A DNA stretch of 64,000 nt from Saccharum officinarum. Its lineage: Eukaryota; Streptophyta; Magnoliopsida; Poales; Poaceae. Location of the stretch: assembly GCA_020631735.1 (NCBI GenBank), contig CM036231.1, forward strand, positions 3,995,831 through 4,059,830, read 5' to 3'. This document shows, in pieces, positions 20,188 to 31,556 of the stretch. Each line of letters starts with the position of its first letter. Position 1 is the first letter of the stretch. The notes under the pieces are model-generated. The model ran no database searches. It was not told the DNA's origin and saw only the letters and a list, made by a program, of their open reading frames with translations. The translations under genes were made by a program, and so were the position numbers.

Positions 20188-22330
20188 GTGTTCCAAAAGG
20201 ACAGGAATCCGTTGTCCACTGGCCACCCGTTGAACGAGGTTGAAGCCCCGGTGAACTCCATCCGCGCCGCACCGCGGGTGTCGCCGCTCCGGTCCCAGAT
20301 CCAGTCGGCGCAGAGCGCCGCCGTCGCGACGCCCAAGCCCGAGCCGCCGCCGCAGTCGCAGCGGTGGTCCTCGTCGTCGAGAGGCCACTCTGACCACGGC
20401 GAGACGCCGCGGGTCGACAACTTCCGCTCGCCGTTCGCGCGCGGGGGCCCCGCCAACACGCGCAAGTCGTACGCCGACCTCAGCCACATGTCCATGCCGG
20501 ACTCGGCGGACATCTCGTTCGTCAGCAGCACCGGCCGCCGGAGCGTCGAGCACCACTCGGCGATCCCGCCGCGGATGTCCAACGGCTCCGTGGACAGCTA
20601 CGACCACAGCTTCGAGATGTCGCGCACGCCCAGCAAGTGGGGCGGCGACTCCTTCGGCGGCGGCATGGACCACACCACCTTCTCGCAGAGCAGCAGCTCT
20701 TCCTTCTGCTCCCTCGGCATGGTGACTACTTGATTTTGTATTATTTGTTAGCTCGATCGATTCTCAGATCTCGATCTCCATTGCCACCATCTTGAATTCC
20801 TAATAACAGCAGGACGACGTGGAGGCGGAGATGAAGAGGCTACGCCTGGAGCTGAAGCAGACCATGGACATGTACAGCACGGCCTGCAAGGAGGCGCTGA
20901 CGGCCAAACAGAAGGCCATGGAGCTGCAGCGGTGGAAGATGGAGGAGGAGCAGAAGACGCAGGACTCGCGGATAACAGAGGACTCGGCCATGGCGATGAT
21001 CGAGCGGGAGAAGGCGAAGGCGAAGGCGGCCATGGAGGCGGCGGAGGCGTCGCAGCGGATCGCGGAGATGGAGGTGCAGAAGCGGATCAGCGCGGAGAAG
21101 AAGCTGCTCAAGGAGGCCGAGGAGCGCAAGAACCACCGCGGCGGCAGCGGCATGTCGCACGAGGTCCGGTACCGCCGCTACAGCATCGAGGAGATCGAGC
21201 AGGCTACCAACAACTTCGACGACACGCGCAAGGTCGGCGAGGGCGGGTACGGCCCCGTGTACAAGGGCTTCCTGGACCACACGCAGGTCGCCATCAAGGT
21301 GCTCCGCCCCGACGCGGCGCAGGGCCGGTCGCAGTTCCAGCAGGAGGTGGAGGTGCTGAGCTGCATCCGCCACCCCAACATGGTGCTCCTCCTCGGCGCG
21401 TGCCCGGAGTACGGCTGCCTCGTTTACGAGTACATGGCCAGCGGCAGCCTGGACGACTGCCTGTTCCGCCGCTGCTCCGGCGCCGCCGGGCCCGTCATCC
21501 CCTGGCAGCACCGGTTCCGCATCTGCGCCGAGATAGCCACGGGCCTGCTGTTCCTGCACCAGACCAAGCCGGAGCCGCTGGTGCACCGGGACCTCAAGCC
21601 GGGGAACATCCTGCTGGACCGCAACTACGTGAGCAAGATCAGCGACGTCGGGCTGGCGCGGCTCGTGCCGCCGTCCGTCGCCGACACCGTGACGCAGTAC
21701 CGGATGACGTCCACCGCGGGGACCTTCTGCTACATCGACCCGGAGTACCAGCAGACGGGCATGCTCGGCGTCAAGTCCGACATCTACTCCTTCGGCGTCA
21801 TGCTGCTGCAGATCATCACGGCGAAGCCGCCCATGGGGCTGTCGCACCACGTCGGCCGCGCCATAGAACGCGGCACGCTGCTGGACATGCTCGACCCCGC
21901 CGTGCCGGACTGGCCCCTCGAGGAGGCGCAGTGCCTCGCCGAGATGGCGCTCCGCTGCTGCGAGCTGCGCCGCAAGGACCGGCCCGACCTCGGCGCCGTC
22001 GTGCTCCCGGAGCTCAACCGGCTGCGCGCGCTCGGCGAGGACAACATGCAGTACTGCGGCGCCATCAGGGGCGGCGGCGGCATGGGCATGCACAGCTCGC
22101 CGTTCCACAGCAACGTCTCACGGTCGCACGCCGCCGTAAGCATCCTCCGTCCATAACAACCAAACATTTTTCCAACACGACTAATAACGAACTTCAATTC
22201 TAAGCATAACTGAGACGAGCATTCGATGGGAAATTTACAGGAGATGATGGTCGATTCTCAGTACCCAAGATCAGTGTTCAGCTCAAGAGCGAGCGATTCG
22301 CCCAAGCCGCCGAGAAGATCGAACGTTTGA
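20188..22330 (+). CDS. Receptor-like cytoplasmic kinase (RLCK IX / U-box-kinase relative), N-terminus not found
   Basis: Three exons are supported: about 20191-20721, 20813-22135 and 22241-22330 (TGA 22328-22330), all joined in phase 0 with GT-AG introns. Exon 1 is a Ser/Pro-rich linker (SPLRSQIQSAQSAAVATPKP). Exon 2 starts with a long Glu/Lys-rich coiled coil (DDVEAEMKRLRLELKQ to about 21150), then a kinase domain: Gly loop VGEGGYGPVYKG, VAIK lysine, catalytic HRDLKPGN, SDVGLARL in place of DFG (typical of this subfamily), GTFCYIDPEYQQTGMLG. Exon 3 gives EMMVDSQYPRSVFSS to RRSNV. Relatives begin with a universal-stress-protein-like domain about 150 residues long; no such exon is visible in the 2 kb upstream, and the first in-frame stop lies at 20182. 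So the gene is either truncated or its 5' exons were displaced. The coordinate 20188 marks the frame limit, not a real start. Confidence 0.85.
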
Positions 22331-22676
22331 CGCCCATGCATGAACTTTCCAGCGTCGGCGCTTGCAGGGTGAAGGGGGTGGCGTTGTGTTGTGCAGGTTC
22401 ATAAGCTGCCTAGCTTGAGGGGGAGCTAGAGCAGGTGTTGTTTCTAGCATGAGTTTGGTGCAGAATTTTCTTGCACGAGGCACGAGCTATGTACTAGTAA
22501 CACAGAACCGTATGGCTGGCTCTGCCATTGCCGTGTACCTGTTCTTGTAACTTGTGACAGCTTCCTCTTTTGTGTAATGGATTTTTTTTGTTGGATATGT
22601 TTTTTTTAATGTCTATAGATAGTATATATCTATATCTACACTACAAAGGAATGGATTACATGAAAATATAGCTCGC
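22331..22676 (+). other. 3' UTR/flank of the kinase gene
   Basis: Non-coding, with 'cttgtaacttgtgaca' and 'tgtgtaatgg' stretches typical of plant 3' ends. No other feature seen before the CACTA element. Confidence 0.4.
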
Positions 22677-22679
22677 CCT

Positions 22680-24293
22680 CACTACAAGAGATTAGGCCTT
22701 CTACGACAATTTTCATATCACAAAGCACTTTTTAGTCATAGGCCCTGTTCATCTGGCTTATAATCCGTCTTATTCAGCTTGTTTTTTCAGCCGAAATAGT
22801 ATTTTTCTCTCACAAAAAATCAGCCAACAGTATTTTCCAGCCGGCTTATAATTCCAGCCGAACAACTCCATAGAAACCATGCGTTTATGATAATTTTTTA
22901 CTGGATGACAAGCGTTTGTGACCAAGATGTGTTTTAGTCATAAACAACCGTCACCGTGTGCCCTTCCCAATCTTTGTGACAATAGCTCATGACGAAAGTT
23001 CGGCATAGCAGCAGCAGTAGCTATATAAGTTCGGGCATAGCAGCAGTTCGGTTCAGTTCTGTTCTGTGAAGTACTTTCAGTGGCTACTGCTAGCAGTTCA
23101 GTTCAGTAGAGTTCAGTTCGGCATAGCAGCAACAGCAGTATGCTTTATTTTTAAGCTTGGCTTATTTTGCCGATGTGTAAATAGAAGCTCCTGTTAGCTG
23201 ACTAATTAGTGTGCTGCTTATTTACTATTGATTTGTTTTCATTCTGCTTTGAGAAATATTTGTACCTATTAATTGATTGATCGCTAGTTACTTTTTTCAT
23301 TTTTGTGCTGCTTTAAATAGCTTGCTGTTAGTACCGCGTCCATAGCCCATATTATTCTTTTTCTGCTGCGTTGAGTAGCTTGCTGCTAATTTATTTTTTC
23401 AAATTTTTTGACATGCAGTTCCTGAATGTAGTCTTGTGTTGGTAACATAAACTTCAAAACTAATACTGCAATTTGATGATATATACAGAGTGGTTAAACA
23501 TAAACTAGTCAAGTTGCTAGATGAAAATGGTGATGTGCCTATGAGATTCTATCTCTAATTATCTGGTGTTTCATGTAACAGACCACTGAGTTCAAGTTGA
23601 GGCATGCTGGTACGTGAAGAAATTTAGTACAAGATACCTGGTATGGAGATTCTTCTGTTGTTAATATAAGATCACAGAACTATATGGGTTGGCTGATGTA
23701 TGTATATGGGTTTGCTCATGTGTATTTGAGCTGGCTGATGTATGTATATGAGCTGGTTGATATATTTATATGGGCTGCAATGTTCCCGGAACGACCAGGA
23801 TCATGATACATTTGGAGCACCTAATGTTGTATGAAGCATTGTGTTTGGAGGAAATATTATGGTCGCACGTTAAAACTTGTGATTATTATGTAATTGGTGA
23901 TGTGATTTATTATTTGTGATGAATATTTAAATAGGCTTGGTTGATAATATGAATGCTCGGCCTCTAGAGAAAAAAAGAATGGGCTAAACAGATTCATAAG
24001 AAATTGGACCAAAAAGGCCAGCCACAACGTGTGGGCCAAACTAGTTTTAGCCCAATTAACTAGTGAGGAAAGCAGCCCATGATACATGGGCCAGGTCACG
24101 CACCACATCATTTGCCACGTGATCTACAATTGTCACTAAGATTAATGACAATTGGGTCTGTTAGTCATAGAAGGGGGATTATGACCCACCTTCTATGACC
24201 ACAGTAATATAGTCACAGAAGGGGTACAATGACAAGAAAAAGGTTGTAATTGTCACAATCAGTTAGTCATAGAAGGCCTAACCTCTTATAGTG
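22680..24293. mobile_element. Non-autonomous CACTA (En/Spm) element with TSD
   Basis: Ends CACTACAAGAGATTAGGCCT (22680-) and, reverse strand of the right end, CACTATAAGAGGTTAGGCCT (to 24293) are matching inverted repeats. The 3-bp target duplication CCT is present on both sides (22677-22679 and 24294-24296), as expected for CACTA transposons. The 1,614-bp interior has no transposase frame. Subterminal repeats are visible: 'agtcata(g/a)' motifs near both ends and three 'ttcggcatagcagca' units at about 23000-23130. It lies about 350 bp downstream of the kinase stop. Confidence 0.92.
22741..22872. mobile_element. MITE nested inside the CACTA element
   Basis: Begins ggccctgttcatctggctta and ends in the complementary sense (ggcttataattccagccgaa, caactcc). 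The family is widespread in grasses. An 'ata' flank on both sides may be the target duplication. Non-coding. Confidence 0.65.
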
Positions 24294-24480
24294 CCTAATC
24301 TATCCTATCCACCTCTAATCTCCTCCGTTGGATGGTTTTTTTTTTCTATTTTCCATCTAACGCAACTAATTGATTACAGCACATTAGACGGGTGGACCCA
24401 GCCAAGGAGGACTACACAAATTGAGGAGACATACTTGTCTGGGTTATTGTCGATGTACGCACTCCTTCCTCGCGCCCCGT

Positions 24481-24600
24481 GTTCCTCAACTTGCTTCTTC
24501 ATCCATGCTTGAGGACATTTCTTTATTTTCATGCTTGGGTGTTCCTCAACTTGCTTCTTCATCTATGCTTAAGGACATTTCTTCATGTTCATGCTTTGCA
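24481..24600. repeat. Two tandem 60-bp units
   Basis: 24481-24540 and 24541-24600 both start gttcctcaacttgcttcttc and differ at few positions. Confidence 0.9.
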
Positions 24601-26072
24601 ACCTAACATTAACCTATTTCTCCAAAACAAAAATGTTAGTCACAAAAATCAATGTTATCATTAACCACCAAATTCACTTACATGAGAGGCATAGAAGCTC
24701 ATAGCCGTCCAACCAAATCCTAGTAAAGACCTTGCTGTCAAATCAGTCGTCGTAACCTCTCATCCTATATGGTACTGCCACACCTAACACTATGTTGACT
24801 AATCAATCGACCAAGTCAAATTGGGTGGTTGGACCATCTAACAACGCTACAGTGATCCAGCTCCTGCATGTAGTGAGGTGTCCACACCCCACACACAAGG
24901 GTAAAATGATCAGTGGAGAACATGGCGGTTTGCCTCTCAAAATAGAGCACTCATGTACATGATGTGACATGATGGTATGCAAAGAATATTGAGTTCAGTC
25001 AGTCTTTACCTTCGATTGTGTCATTTTGACTTTTGACATTAGGTTTTGAAAGTCAAACTATTTATATACTTAAACCTATTAGTAGTAATTATAAGGAATA
25101 CAAACAATCTCATAATGCCACCGGAAGGTTCCAAGAAACCCAAAGTAATATACACTTCAATGCCCGAAACATCTCTACTACCAGTTACAATCTGCAGCAA
25201 AGCTTCTGCCCGTCTCCTAGACCAAGGGAAAATAAGGACACCCATGGGAAAAGCCCAAAAATTCACTCATTTAGATCATATTAGGATTTTCCCTATTTTT
25301 CTATTTTTAATTCACTTTTTGCAAAAATAAATGGTGGGATAACTTTTTATATAAAAAAATACCCATATAGCTAATTGAATTGGTAGAATTTTCCTTTATA
25401 CCATTTGAATTGGTTGAATTTACTCTTTTGTCCTTCATAATATTTCTTAAAAAATTATACATTTTCCATATTAGCTTGGATGGAGATAAAATTTATATAA
25501 ACTTGTAGAGCTCGATGAAATCTAAAAGATTTAATCTCATGACTTTTTATTTGAAGTTATCTTGTTACAGAGCATGTTCGCATATGTATTTGTAAACCTA
25601 AACATTGTATTGATTATTTCAACACTAAGATGTCTTCAAACAAAAAAACGATGTGAGCTACAAAATTATTAATTTATTGAGTACTACATTTTTACATAAA
25701 TTTATTGGTGTTCATTTGAAAATGTTATACTTTTAAGATATTCTATGCTACAAGTGGATACCTCAATGGCTATTTATTCACCTCCTATGTAGTAAATCTC
25801 ATTTTATATATTATATGTTGTCGTTTGAAAGAATAACTTTATATGATTATGGCAGTAGTCAATTGGATCTACAACTTTGTAGTTCGCAACACTTCTGTTT
25901 GATGTCGTCTTGGTACCGAAATGATCCATACATTGTTCATATCCGTATGAAGAAAAGCTATAGATGTGAACATTGCATCGGTACAGGTTGTATGTCTAAA
26001 CACTTCACTGATTGTTTCGCCACACAATTATTCCTTTTTTTTGTGTTAGTTATCTTTTTCCATGGCTATTAT
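24601..26072. other. No gene recognised
   Basis: AT-rich sequence. Short open frames near 25046-25330 have no domain. Probably old transposon DNA. Confidence 0.35.
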
Positions 26073-26395
26073 TGATGTTTTTTTGGACCCCCTAGCGTAT
26101 TCAAGGTGGTCTACGTAACTTCTGAACTATAAAACAAGGCATTATACACGTTAAACTTTGTGAAACCGGGCAAATAACCCCTTGGGTGCTACTGAGAGGT
26201 GGTTTTGCTGAGAAGGCAATCCACGCTGGTTGGTTTTGATGACGTGGCATCTAGGCCCACCTGTTAGACTATCCGCAATCATGGATATCTATATTCATCC
26301 TCTAAAAAAGGAATATTACATCCCAGTCACCACAAAATATACAGTTTTTCCGCATCCATCCATCCTCTATCCACTGTGGGGCCCACTTGTCACTT

Positions 26396-26530
26396 TATCT
26401 AAATATATCCATGTGACATCTTGTTTTAAAGTATTTATTGAAAGAAATTTAATGTAACAATCAGAATTTAATTTGATTTTTTGGTTTGAGAGTTATAATA
26501 ATTTTTTTAGTTTGTTGAATAGGTGGGACC
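26396..26530. repeat. Dispersed repeat shared with 33930-34045
   Basis: Both contain tatctaaatatatccatgtg followed by catcttgttttaaag/gatcttgttttgaag and end in tttttagtttgtt. Both copies are followed within a few hundred bases by GC-rich gene-like DNA. Confidence 0.6.
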
Positions 26531-27198
26531 CACCGCACATGTGCTCTCTCTTCACTTTTCTCGGCAGCGTCGAGAGCTCTCGCGGGCGCGTGCATGCTCT
26601 CTCTCCAGCCTCCGTACGTCCGCTATCCAGCTCCACCACGCTACATTTCCCGGACTACTGTACCATAGCGTAGTGTTTAGCGTATCCGGTGCGGATCAAA
26701 GCACTCCCGACGCCATTGCCGGCTCGCACCCGCGCCGTGGTCACGCCGCACGACGATGACGCCGCGCTCGTGACTTCATCCCGCCGCGGCCACCACCGTG
26801 CTCTGGCCGCGCCTTCCACGGGAGTCGTAGATGGTGGAATCGGCGGAATAGCAACCAAGCACGTGCACGAAGACGGCGAACCTCTCGATCTTCCTGAATT
26901 GCTTCGTGGACGCGCGGGTCGTGCATTGCACCCTCGTAGTCGCGCGCAGCAGAAATGCAATGCGCCACGCAAAGCCAGTGCGCGAGGACGTCGCGACGGT
27001 TTTTCTGGTAACCGGTCGCCATTGGTGCCGAGCCGAGCTCGCGACTTGCCGCGCCTTCTCTGCTCCCGTCCTTCCTTCTCCAGGCCTCGTTTCGGCCCCA
27101 CGCTAATGCCCCACACCTCCGAACCCTCGCACAACTAGCTGCAAGAACTGGACAACAGGAGACCACGCAACGCGTAAACTAATGCATCTACATTCTGA

Positions 27199-27801
27199 TT
27201 ATCTTGCAAGCTCCACGATGCATGCATCCATGCAAATCCCCACTGCATCGCTTCTGGTTCCACGATGCATGCATCCATGCAAATCTCCACCGCGAGGCGA
27301 GGCCAGAGAACACGACCCCGCGGCGCACGACGGCGGTGTGCAATCCCACTCCCACGGCGGGCTGGGTCCTGCCGATCCTGGCGCCGGCTCCCAGCTTCCC
27401 GCTTCCGAGGAGTAGCACCGGAGTGTTGTGAAGCTGCGACTGTTGTAGAGTACCCGCGTCATATGCCGGTCGCTGCTGCGTTCGTCGGCCGCGTCAATCA
27501 CTGTGCACGCGTAGGGACCGGTGGGGCTGTCCATGCCGGGCAGCTGCAGGAGGACGTCGAGGCCGCCGCCGGCGGCGGCGGTCACCAGGTTGCAGACGCC
27601 CAGCCTGACAGCGTGTGGGTGACCCTCGAGTTCGCGCGGCGGTTTCCGGACGCCACCACGCAGGATGCGTTGTCCACGAGCGCGGCAGAAGAGGGCTGGA
27701 GACCCAGGCGGCAGCAGACAGGGGCAAGGGCCGGGCCAGCAGCAGCAGACCGCAGCGTGGACAGGCCCTTGCGGGGTGAGGTCCGCGAGCTGCGCGGCCA
27801 A
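27199..27801 (-). pseudogene. Fragment resembling a grass F-box/DUF1618-type gene
   Basis: The minus frame (200 residues) contains LRCYSSEAGSWEPA and surrounding LQLPGMDSPTGPYACTVIDA, in the style of the C-terminal repeat region of rice-type F-box proteins, where '..VYSSETGEWS..' phrases are typical. No F-box motif is present and the N-terminus is undefined. Its position inside the inverted-repeat cassette suggests captured gene sequence. Family assignment is tentative. Confidence 0.3.
27211..27284. repeat. Duplicated 27-bp segment rich in CATGCA (RY) motifs
   Basis: tccacgatgcatgcatccat plus gcaaatc occurs at 27211-27237 and 27258-27284, a 47-bp spacing. Each copy holds overlapping ATGCAT and CCATGCA motifs, the RY element recognised by B3 proteins in seed genes. 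Confidence 0.75.
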
Positions 27802-27925
27802 GTCGGTGACGTCGGAGAAGACGACCTAGGCGGTGACATCATCAAAACAGAGCCAGCGTGAAGCACCACATGTGCAAAACCAGTAGCAAAACCAGCCCAG
27901 AGGTTATTTATCTGGTTTTGCATAG

Positions 27926-29187
27926 TTTTTTTTAAAGGATGGCAAAAGTTTTGCCACAGATTTTATTAGACGATAGAAAGGAAAAAAAACTTTACAAAAG
28001 GTTTTTTTACAAGATGCAGTCTGAGCTGGGCCACGACTCCAACTCTTCCTCCCCAACTCTGAAAATAGAAAAACCACATGAACGAAAGCCGCTGAAGCAA
28101 AACAACCATCTGAACAACTAAGAAAACTAACAACAAATAACATCAACGACCGGAGAGGATCTGAGATGCCACTGAAACTAGTAAAACTGAACCCGCTCTT
28201 CTACTACTACAATTGTGTTTCGTCATCCCTAGGAGCCATAGCCAACCGGTATTGCATGATCTTATCCTTGCAACGTCCAGCGACCTGCAGCGGGCTAAGG
28301 GAGGTACGTTGAAAGATTCTTTGATTTCTCTCCTTCCAAATACTCCACCAGAAATATATGAAGATCCCATCAACTAGCCTTCTCTGGTTTTTATCGATTT
28401 TCCGCCAACATCTCCACCAGTACGTGTGCAGAGATCCTTCAATATTAACTGAATCCAAAGCTGAGAGATTGAACCATTGTTTTATAATACCCCAAACCTC
28501 CTTTGTGAAAGGGCAGTCTTTGCACAGGTGCACTGGAGTTTCTTGATCACTTGAACATAGCTGACACTCCATGTCATCAGTCCAACCTCTTTTAAAGAGA
28601 TTATTTGTTGTAAGTATTTTTTTGTGCAACAAGGTCCATGCAAAAAATCGGTATTTCTGTTCCGCTTTAGCCTTCCATATTGGTGTCAATTTCAGCTTAC
28701 TGAAAACTCTAGTAAACTGAATCTGATAAGCACTCTTTGTAGTTTATTCTCCATCCACCGTCCATCTCCAGGTTATACTGTCTTCGACTGTTTCATTCCG
28801 AGCTACTTTCCTTATTGCCTCCCAAAGCTTGACAAATTGTGTTACTTCCTCACTCGTTGCGGGCGGATAAATATGATCGATCCATTTTTCATTCTTCAGT
28901 GCTTGATAGACGGTTATCTTCTTTCTTCTTGACTTTGCATACAGCAATGGCGCTATTGACTTTGCCATGTTCCCATTTATCCAACAAGACGTCCAGAAAG
29001 GGGCCATCTTATCATCGCCAACGGTAACAATGGTAGAAGCATAGAACAGTTTCCGATCCACTCTATCACAAGGAACTTCCAAATTAGTCCACGCTCTATT
29101 TTTTTTGCTTCCATTGAAACCACATCCACCGGAGCCTAAGAGCTCTAGTAAACCTGTCCATGTCCAATATCCCCAATCCACCCTTGT
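27926..29187 (-). mobile_element. 5'-truncated L1-type LINE with 11-bp target duplication
   Basis: Minus-strand coding 29187-28207 reads the end of ORF2, including the zf-RVT zinc-binding domain (FAWTLLHKKILTTNNLFKRG, CQLCSSDQETPVHLCKDCPF, WWSIWKERNQRIFQ). One in-frame TAA near 28741 follows WTVDGE. A 280-bp 3' UTR leads to an A-run, seen as T8 at 27926-27933. Flanks are gttttgcatag (27915-27925) and gttttgcaaag (29188-29198). The insertion sits immediately next to the right inverted repeat of the cassette, so it is younger than the cassette. Confidence 0.85.
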
Positions 29188-29768
29188 GTTTTGCAAAGTT
29201 TAAGGTGTATAATACCCGGTTTTATAGTTCAGGGGTTATGTAGACCACCTTGGATACGTTAAGGGGTTATGTAGACTTTTTCTGATGTTTTTTTTTGGGT
29301 GCATGCTAATGTAATTTTCTATTTTGTTCCATCATAGCGATTTTTATATTATGCAAACAAGAACAGATAATATTTCTTGAAAGGATTTTTGTTTAAGAAA
29401 GTCTGTGCTGATGTCAGAAAGTAACTTTGGTGAGGTCAGCAAAGCCTTGCCGTCATAAACCCAGAGCAGGCAAGCCATTTTTGCGGCAGTCAAGCAATTT
29501 TCGCGCGTCCGCGAAAAGCCAAAAAATGCGAGGCTCTTATCAACTTACAATTTTCACAATAGGGTGGACGCACACCCTTTATCTCATCATTTAGTTTGTT
29601 CTTTGATTCGTGTAGGTTAAAAAAACATTTGGACACTGATTTTAAATCATTGAGACACAAATTTTATAGCACTTCAGCTTGAATCCTTAATGTGAAATGG
29701 ACGCGGGAAGACAGGGGAGTACGCCCACCCCGCTGTGGTTTCGTTTATCCTACTTGAAACAAAAAATT

Positions 29769-29815
29769 GAATTCGAGTCGGAGTCGGAGTCGGAGTCGGA
29801 GTTCGGAGTCGGAGG
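29769..29815. repeat. (GAGTCG)n microsatellite
   Basis: Five to six gagtcg units, with one interruption, about 170 bp upstream of the kinase pseudogene start. The rest of 29299-29986 shows no gene. Confidence 0.85.
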
Positions 29816-29986
29816 CGTTAGAGCGATGCCACCGGCCACCACCATCGCAGCTGTCGGATCCCCTTCCCTCCCCTTCTGCCTATCGCTTCGTCCCATCTCG
29901 ATTCGCAATTCTCTTTCTCTCTGCTCTCCGCTCGACTTTCGATCCCAGATTCCCACTGCCTTCTCTCCCAATCTCGAGTTCAGATC

Positions 29987-30951
29987 ATGTCTGCGGCGGT
30001 GGCGGCGGTGCCGACGGCTCGCAAGCGCCCGGCACCGCACCAAGAAGCACGCGCTGCTGCTGACGTGAACAAGCGACCGCGGCACAGCGGTCCCCGGAGC
30101 ATCGACGAGTTGGAGCTGTTCGAGGTGCTCGGCCAGGGTGCCGAAGGCGTGGTGCGCAGGGGGCGTGACCGCCGCACCGGCAAAAAGGTGGCGCTCAAAT
30201 GGATCGGCCACTCCGATCGCCGCGCTCTCGCCATGGAGGCCGGCTGCCTCCACGTGTGCCGCGGCCACCCCTCCATCATCGGGATCCAGGATGTCGCCGC
30301 CGACCCCAAGACCGGGGACGTCCACCTCATGTTGGAGCTGGTCCACGGTGGGTCAAGCCTCCGCGACTCCATGTGGAGGCCCTTGTCCGAGGACGTGGTC
30401 CGCGAGATGACGCGGCAGCTCGTCAGCGCTGCCAAGAAGATTCATGGTGTGAGGTTCATCCATCGGGACATGAAGTGAGAAAATACTGCTGGCTCTGTGG
30501 CTGACCTGAGCATGCTGCGGCTGAGCTCAAAGTCTGCGATTTTGGATCGGCGACGCGACAGAAGCCCGCCGGGAAGGCGCATGAGGCCTCCCCCGTCGGG
30601 ACGCTGCAGTACAACTCGCCGGAGCTGTTCGACGGCAATTGGTACTACGGCCCCGCTGTCGACATGTGGGGCCTCGGGTGCGTCATGGCGGAGCTTCTGA
30701 GTGCTGAGACTCTGTTCCAGGCGGAGACACGGGAGGAGATGCTTCACGAGATGTCCGAGCTTCGAGATCGGATGACCTCTGCAGCCGGAAAGCTTGATCC
30801 GGAGTGTTTGGCAGATCTGTCGGAGACTGGGCGTGATGTGCTGACAGGCCTGCTGGCCTTCTGCCTTGAGAAGAGGCTCACCGTGGCGGAAGCGCTTGAG
30901 CACCCGTGGTTCAAGAACTTCAAGTCACTCTGGATACATGACATTGTTTAG
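29987..30951 (+). pseudogene. CDKF;2-like protein kinase pseudogene
   Basis: From ATG 29987 the protein has the basic N-terminus (ARKRPAPHQEARAAADVNKR), Gly loop VLGQGAEGVV, VALKW lysine and AGCLHVCRGHPSII, and reaches IHRDMK. There a TGA (30476-30478) interrupts the HRDxKPEN catalytic loop. After a further frame change before 30529 the C-lobe resumes: KVCDFGSATRQKPAGKA, GTLQYNSPELFDG, YYGPAVDMWGLGCVMAELL, LLAFCLEKRLTVAEALEHPW, ending at TAG 30949-30951. The layout matches the intronless grass CDKF-2-type kinases. Stop plus frameshift within the catalytic loop mean no active kinase unless the loop is restored by an unseen splice event, for which there are no good sites. Confidence 0.8.
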
Positions 30952-31556
30952 TTATTAGATCACTAGTAGCTGTTTCTTGATGTAGGATTGTAGTACCACA
31001 GGGACTATTTCATTGCATTGTAGTGGCTTAGCTGATTCATGTAATGTTATGAAGCAACCTAATTCATTGTTGCTTCCTTGCCATTTATTTGTTGTTTGAC
31101 CAATCTTCGTAGCAGGAATTGATCAGTGTAATATTTGTTCAATGCAATAAATTAATAAAATGTCGAGTTTGTTTTATAAACTGTCTCTTGTTATCTATTC
31201 CCAGTACGGGATCTACCAATGCCAGTGGCTCAGGAAGTTGCAGCTCTTGTCAGGAAGTAGTAGATTCTAGCCTTGAGGAAATGCTCTGAAAATTGAAGCT
31301 TCACCTCAATTGCCAACGGTAAAGCAAGCTAAAGGTATGAAAATTGTGAGAATGTGAGTTACTATTCCTTATCTTTTCTGGCCTTCAAGTGCATCTGCTG
31401 TTTGAGCTACAAGTCTGAATCATCTGAATGGTGCTGTGCCTCCATTGTTCCACAGGGCTGGCGAGTATGATTTTCGATTGGAATGGGTCACGGAGAAGCA
31501 GATGCGATGCGATAGATCCTTGTCCTGGTTACTACAGAGCTGGAGCTAATGTCGTA
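30838..31556. repeat. Duplicated segment, copy 1 (3' end of kinase pseudogene)
   Basis: Covers the last 40 codons and about 600 bp of 3' flank of the kinase pseudogene. It matches 32757-33656 in order and orientation, e.g. ggcctgctggccttctgcc, gatgtaggattgtagtacca, gtggctcaggaagttgcagc and gatgcgatgcgatag. Confidence 0.9.

Larger units (their letters stand above)
26073..29298. mobile_element. Inverted-repeat cassette carrying gene-fragment-like DNA (Pack-type candidate)
   Basis: Left repeat 26088-26160 (core caaggtggtctac, then ctgaactataaaac) is matched in reverse by 29196-29268 (reads gtttaaggtgtataataccc ... gtagaccaccttgg); about 75 bp at roughly 80% identity. Flanking tgatg(T)7gg (26073-26086) and tgatg(T)9gg (29283-29298) could be a target duplication, though low in complexity. 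Between them are GC-rich, gene-like DNA (26540-27880) and a later L1 insertion. Without the L1 the cassette is about 1.95 kb. Superfamily unknown. Confidence 0.5.

Noticed and set aside
20840..22203. A 422-residue minus-strand frame and a 423-residue plus-strand frame over the kinase exon
   Set aside because: Low-complexity His/Arg/Ala translations caused by high third-position GC; the kinase frame has all catalytic motifs.
26655..27166. Several 140-160-residue frames on both strands
   Set aside because: GC-rich overlapping frames without recognisable motifs; mentioned only as cassette cargo.
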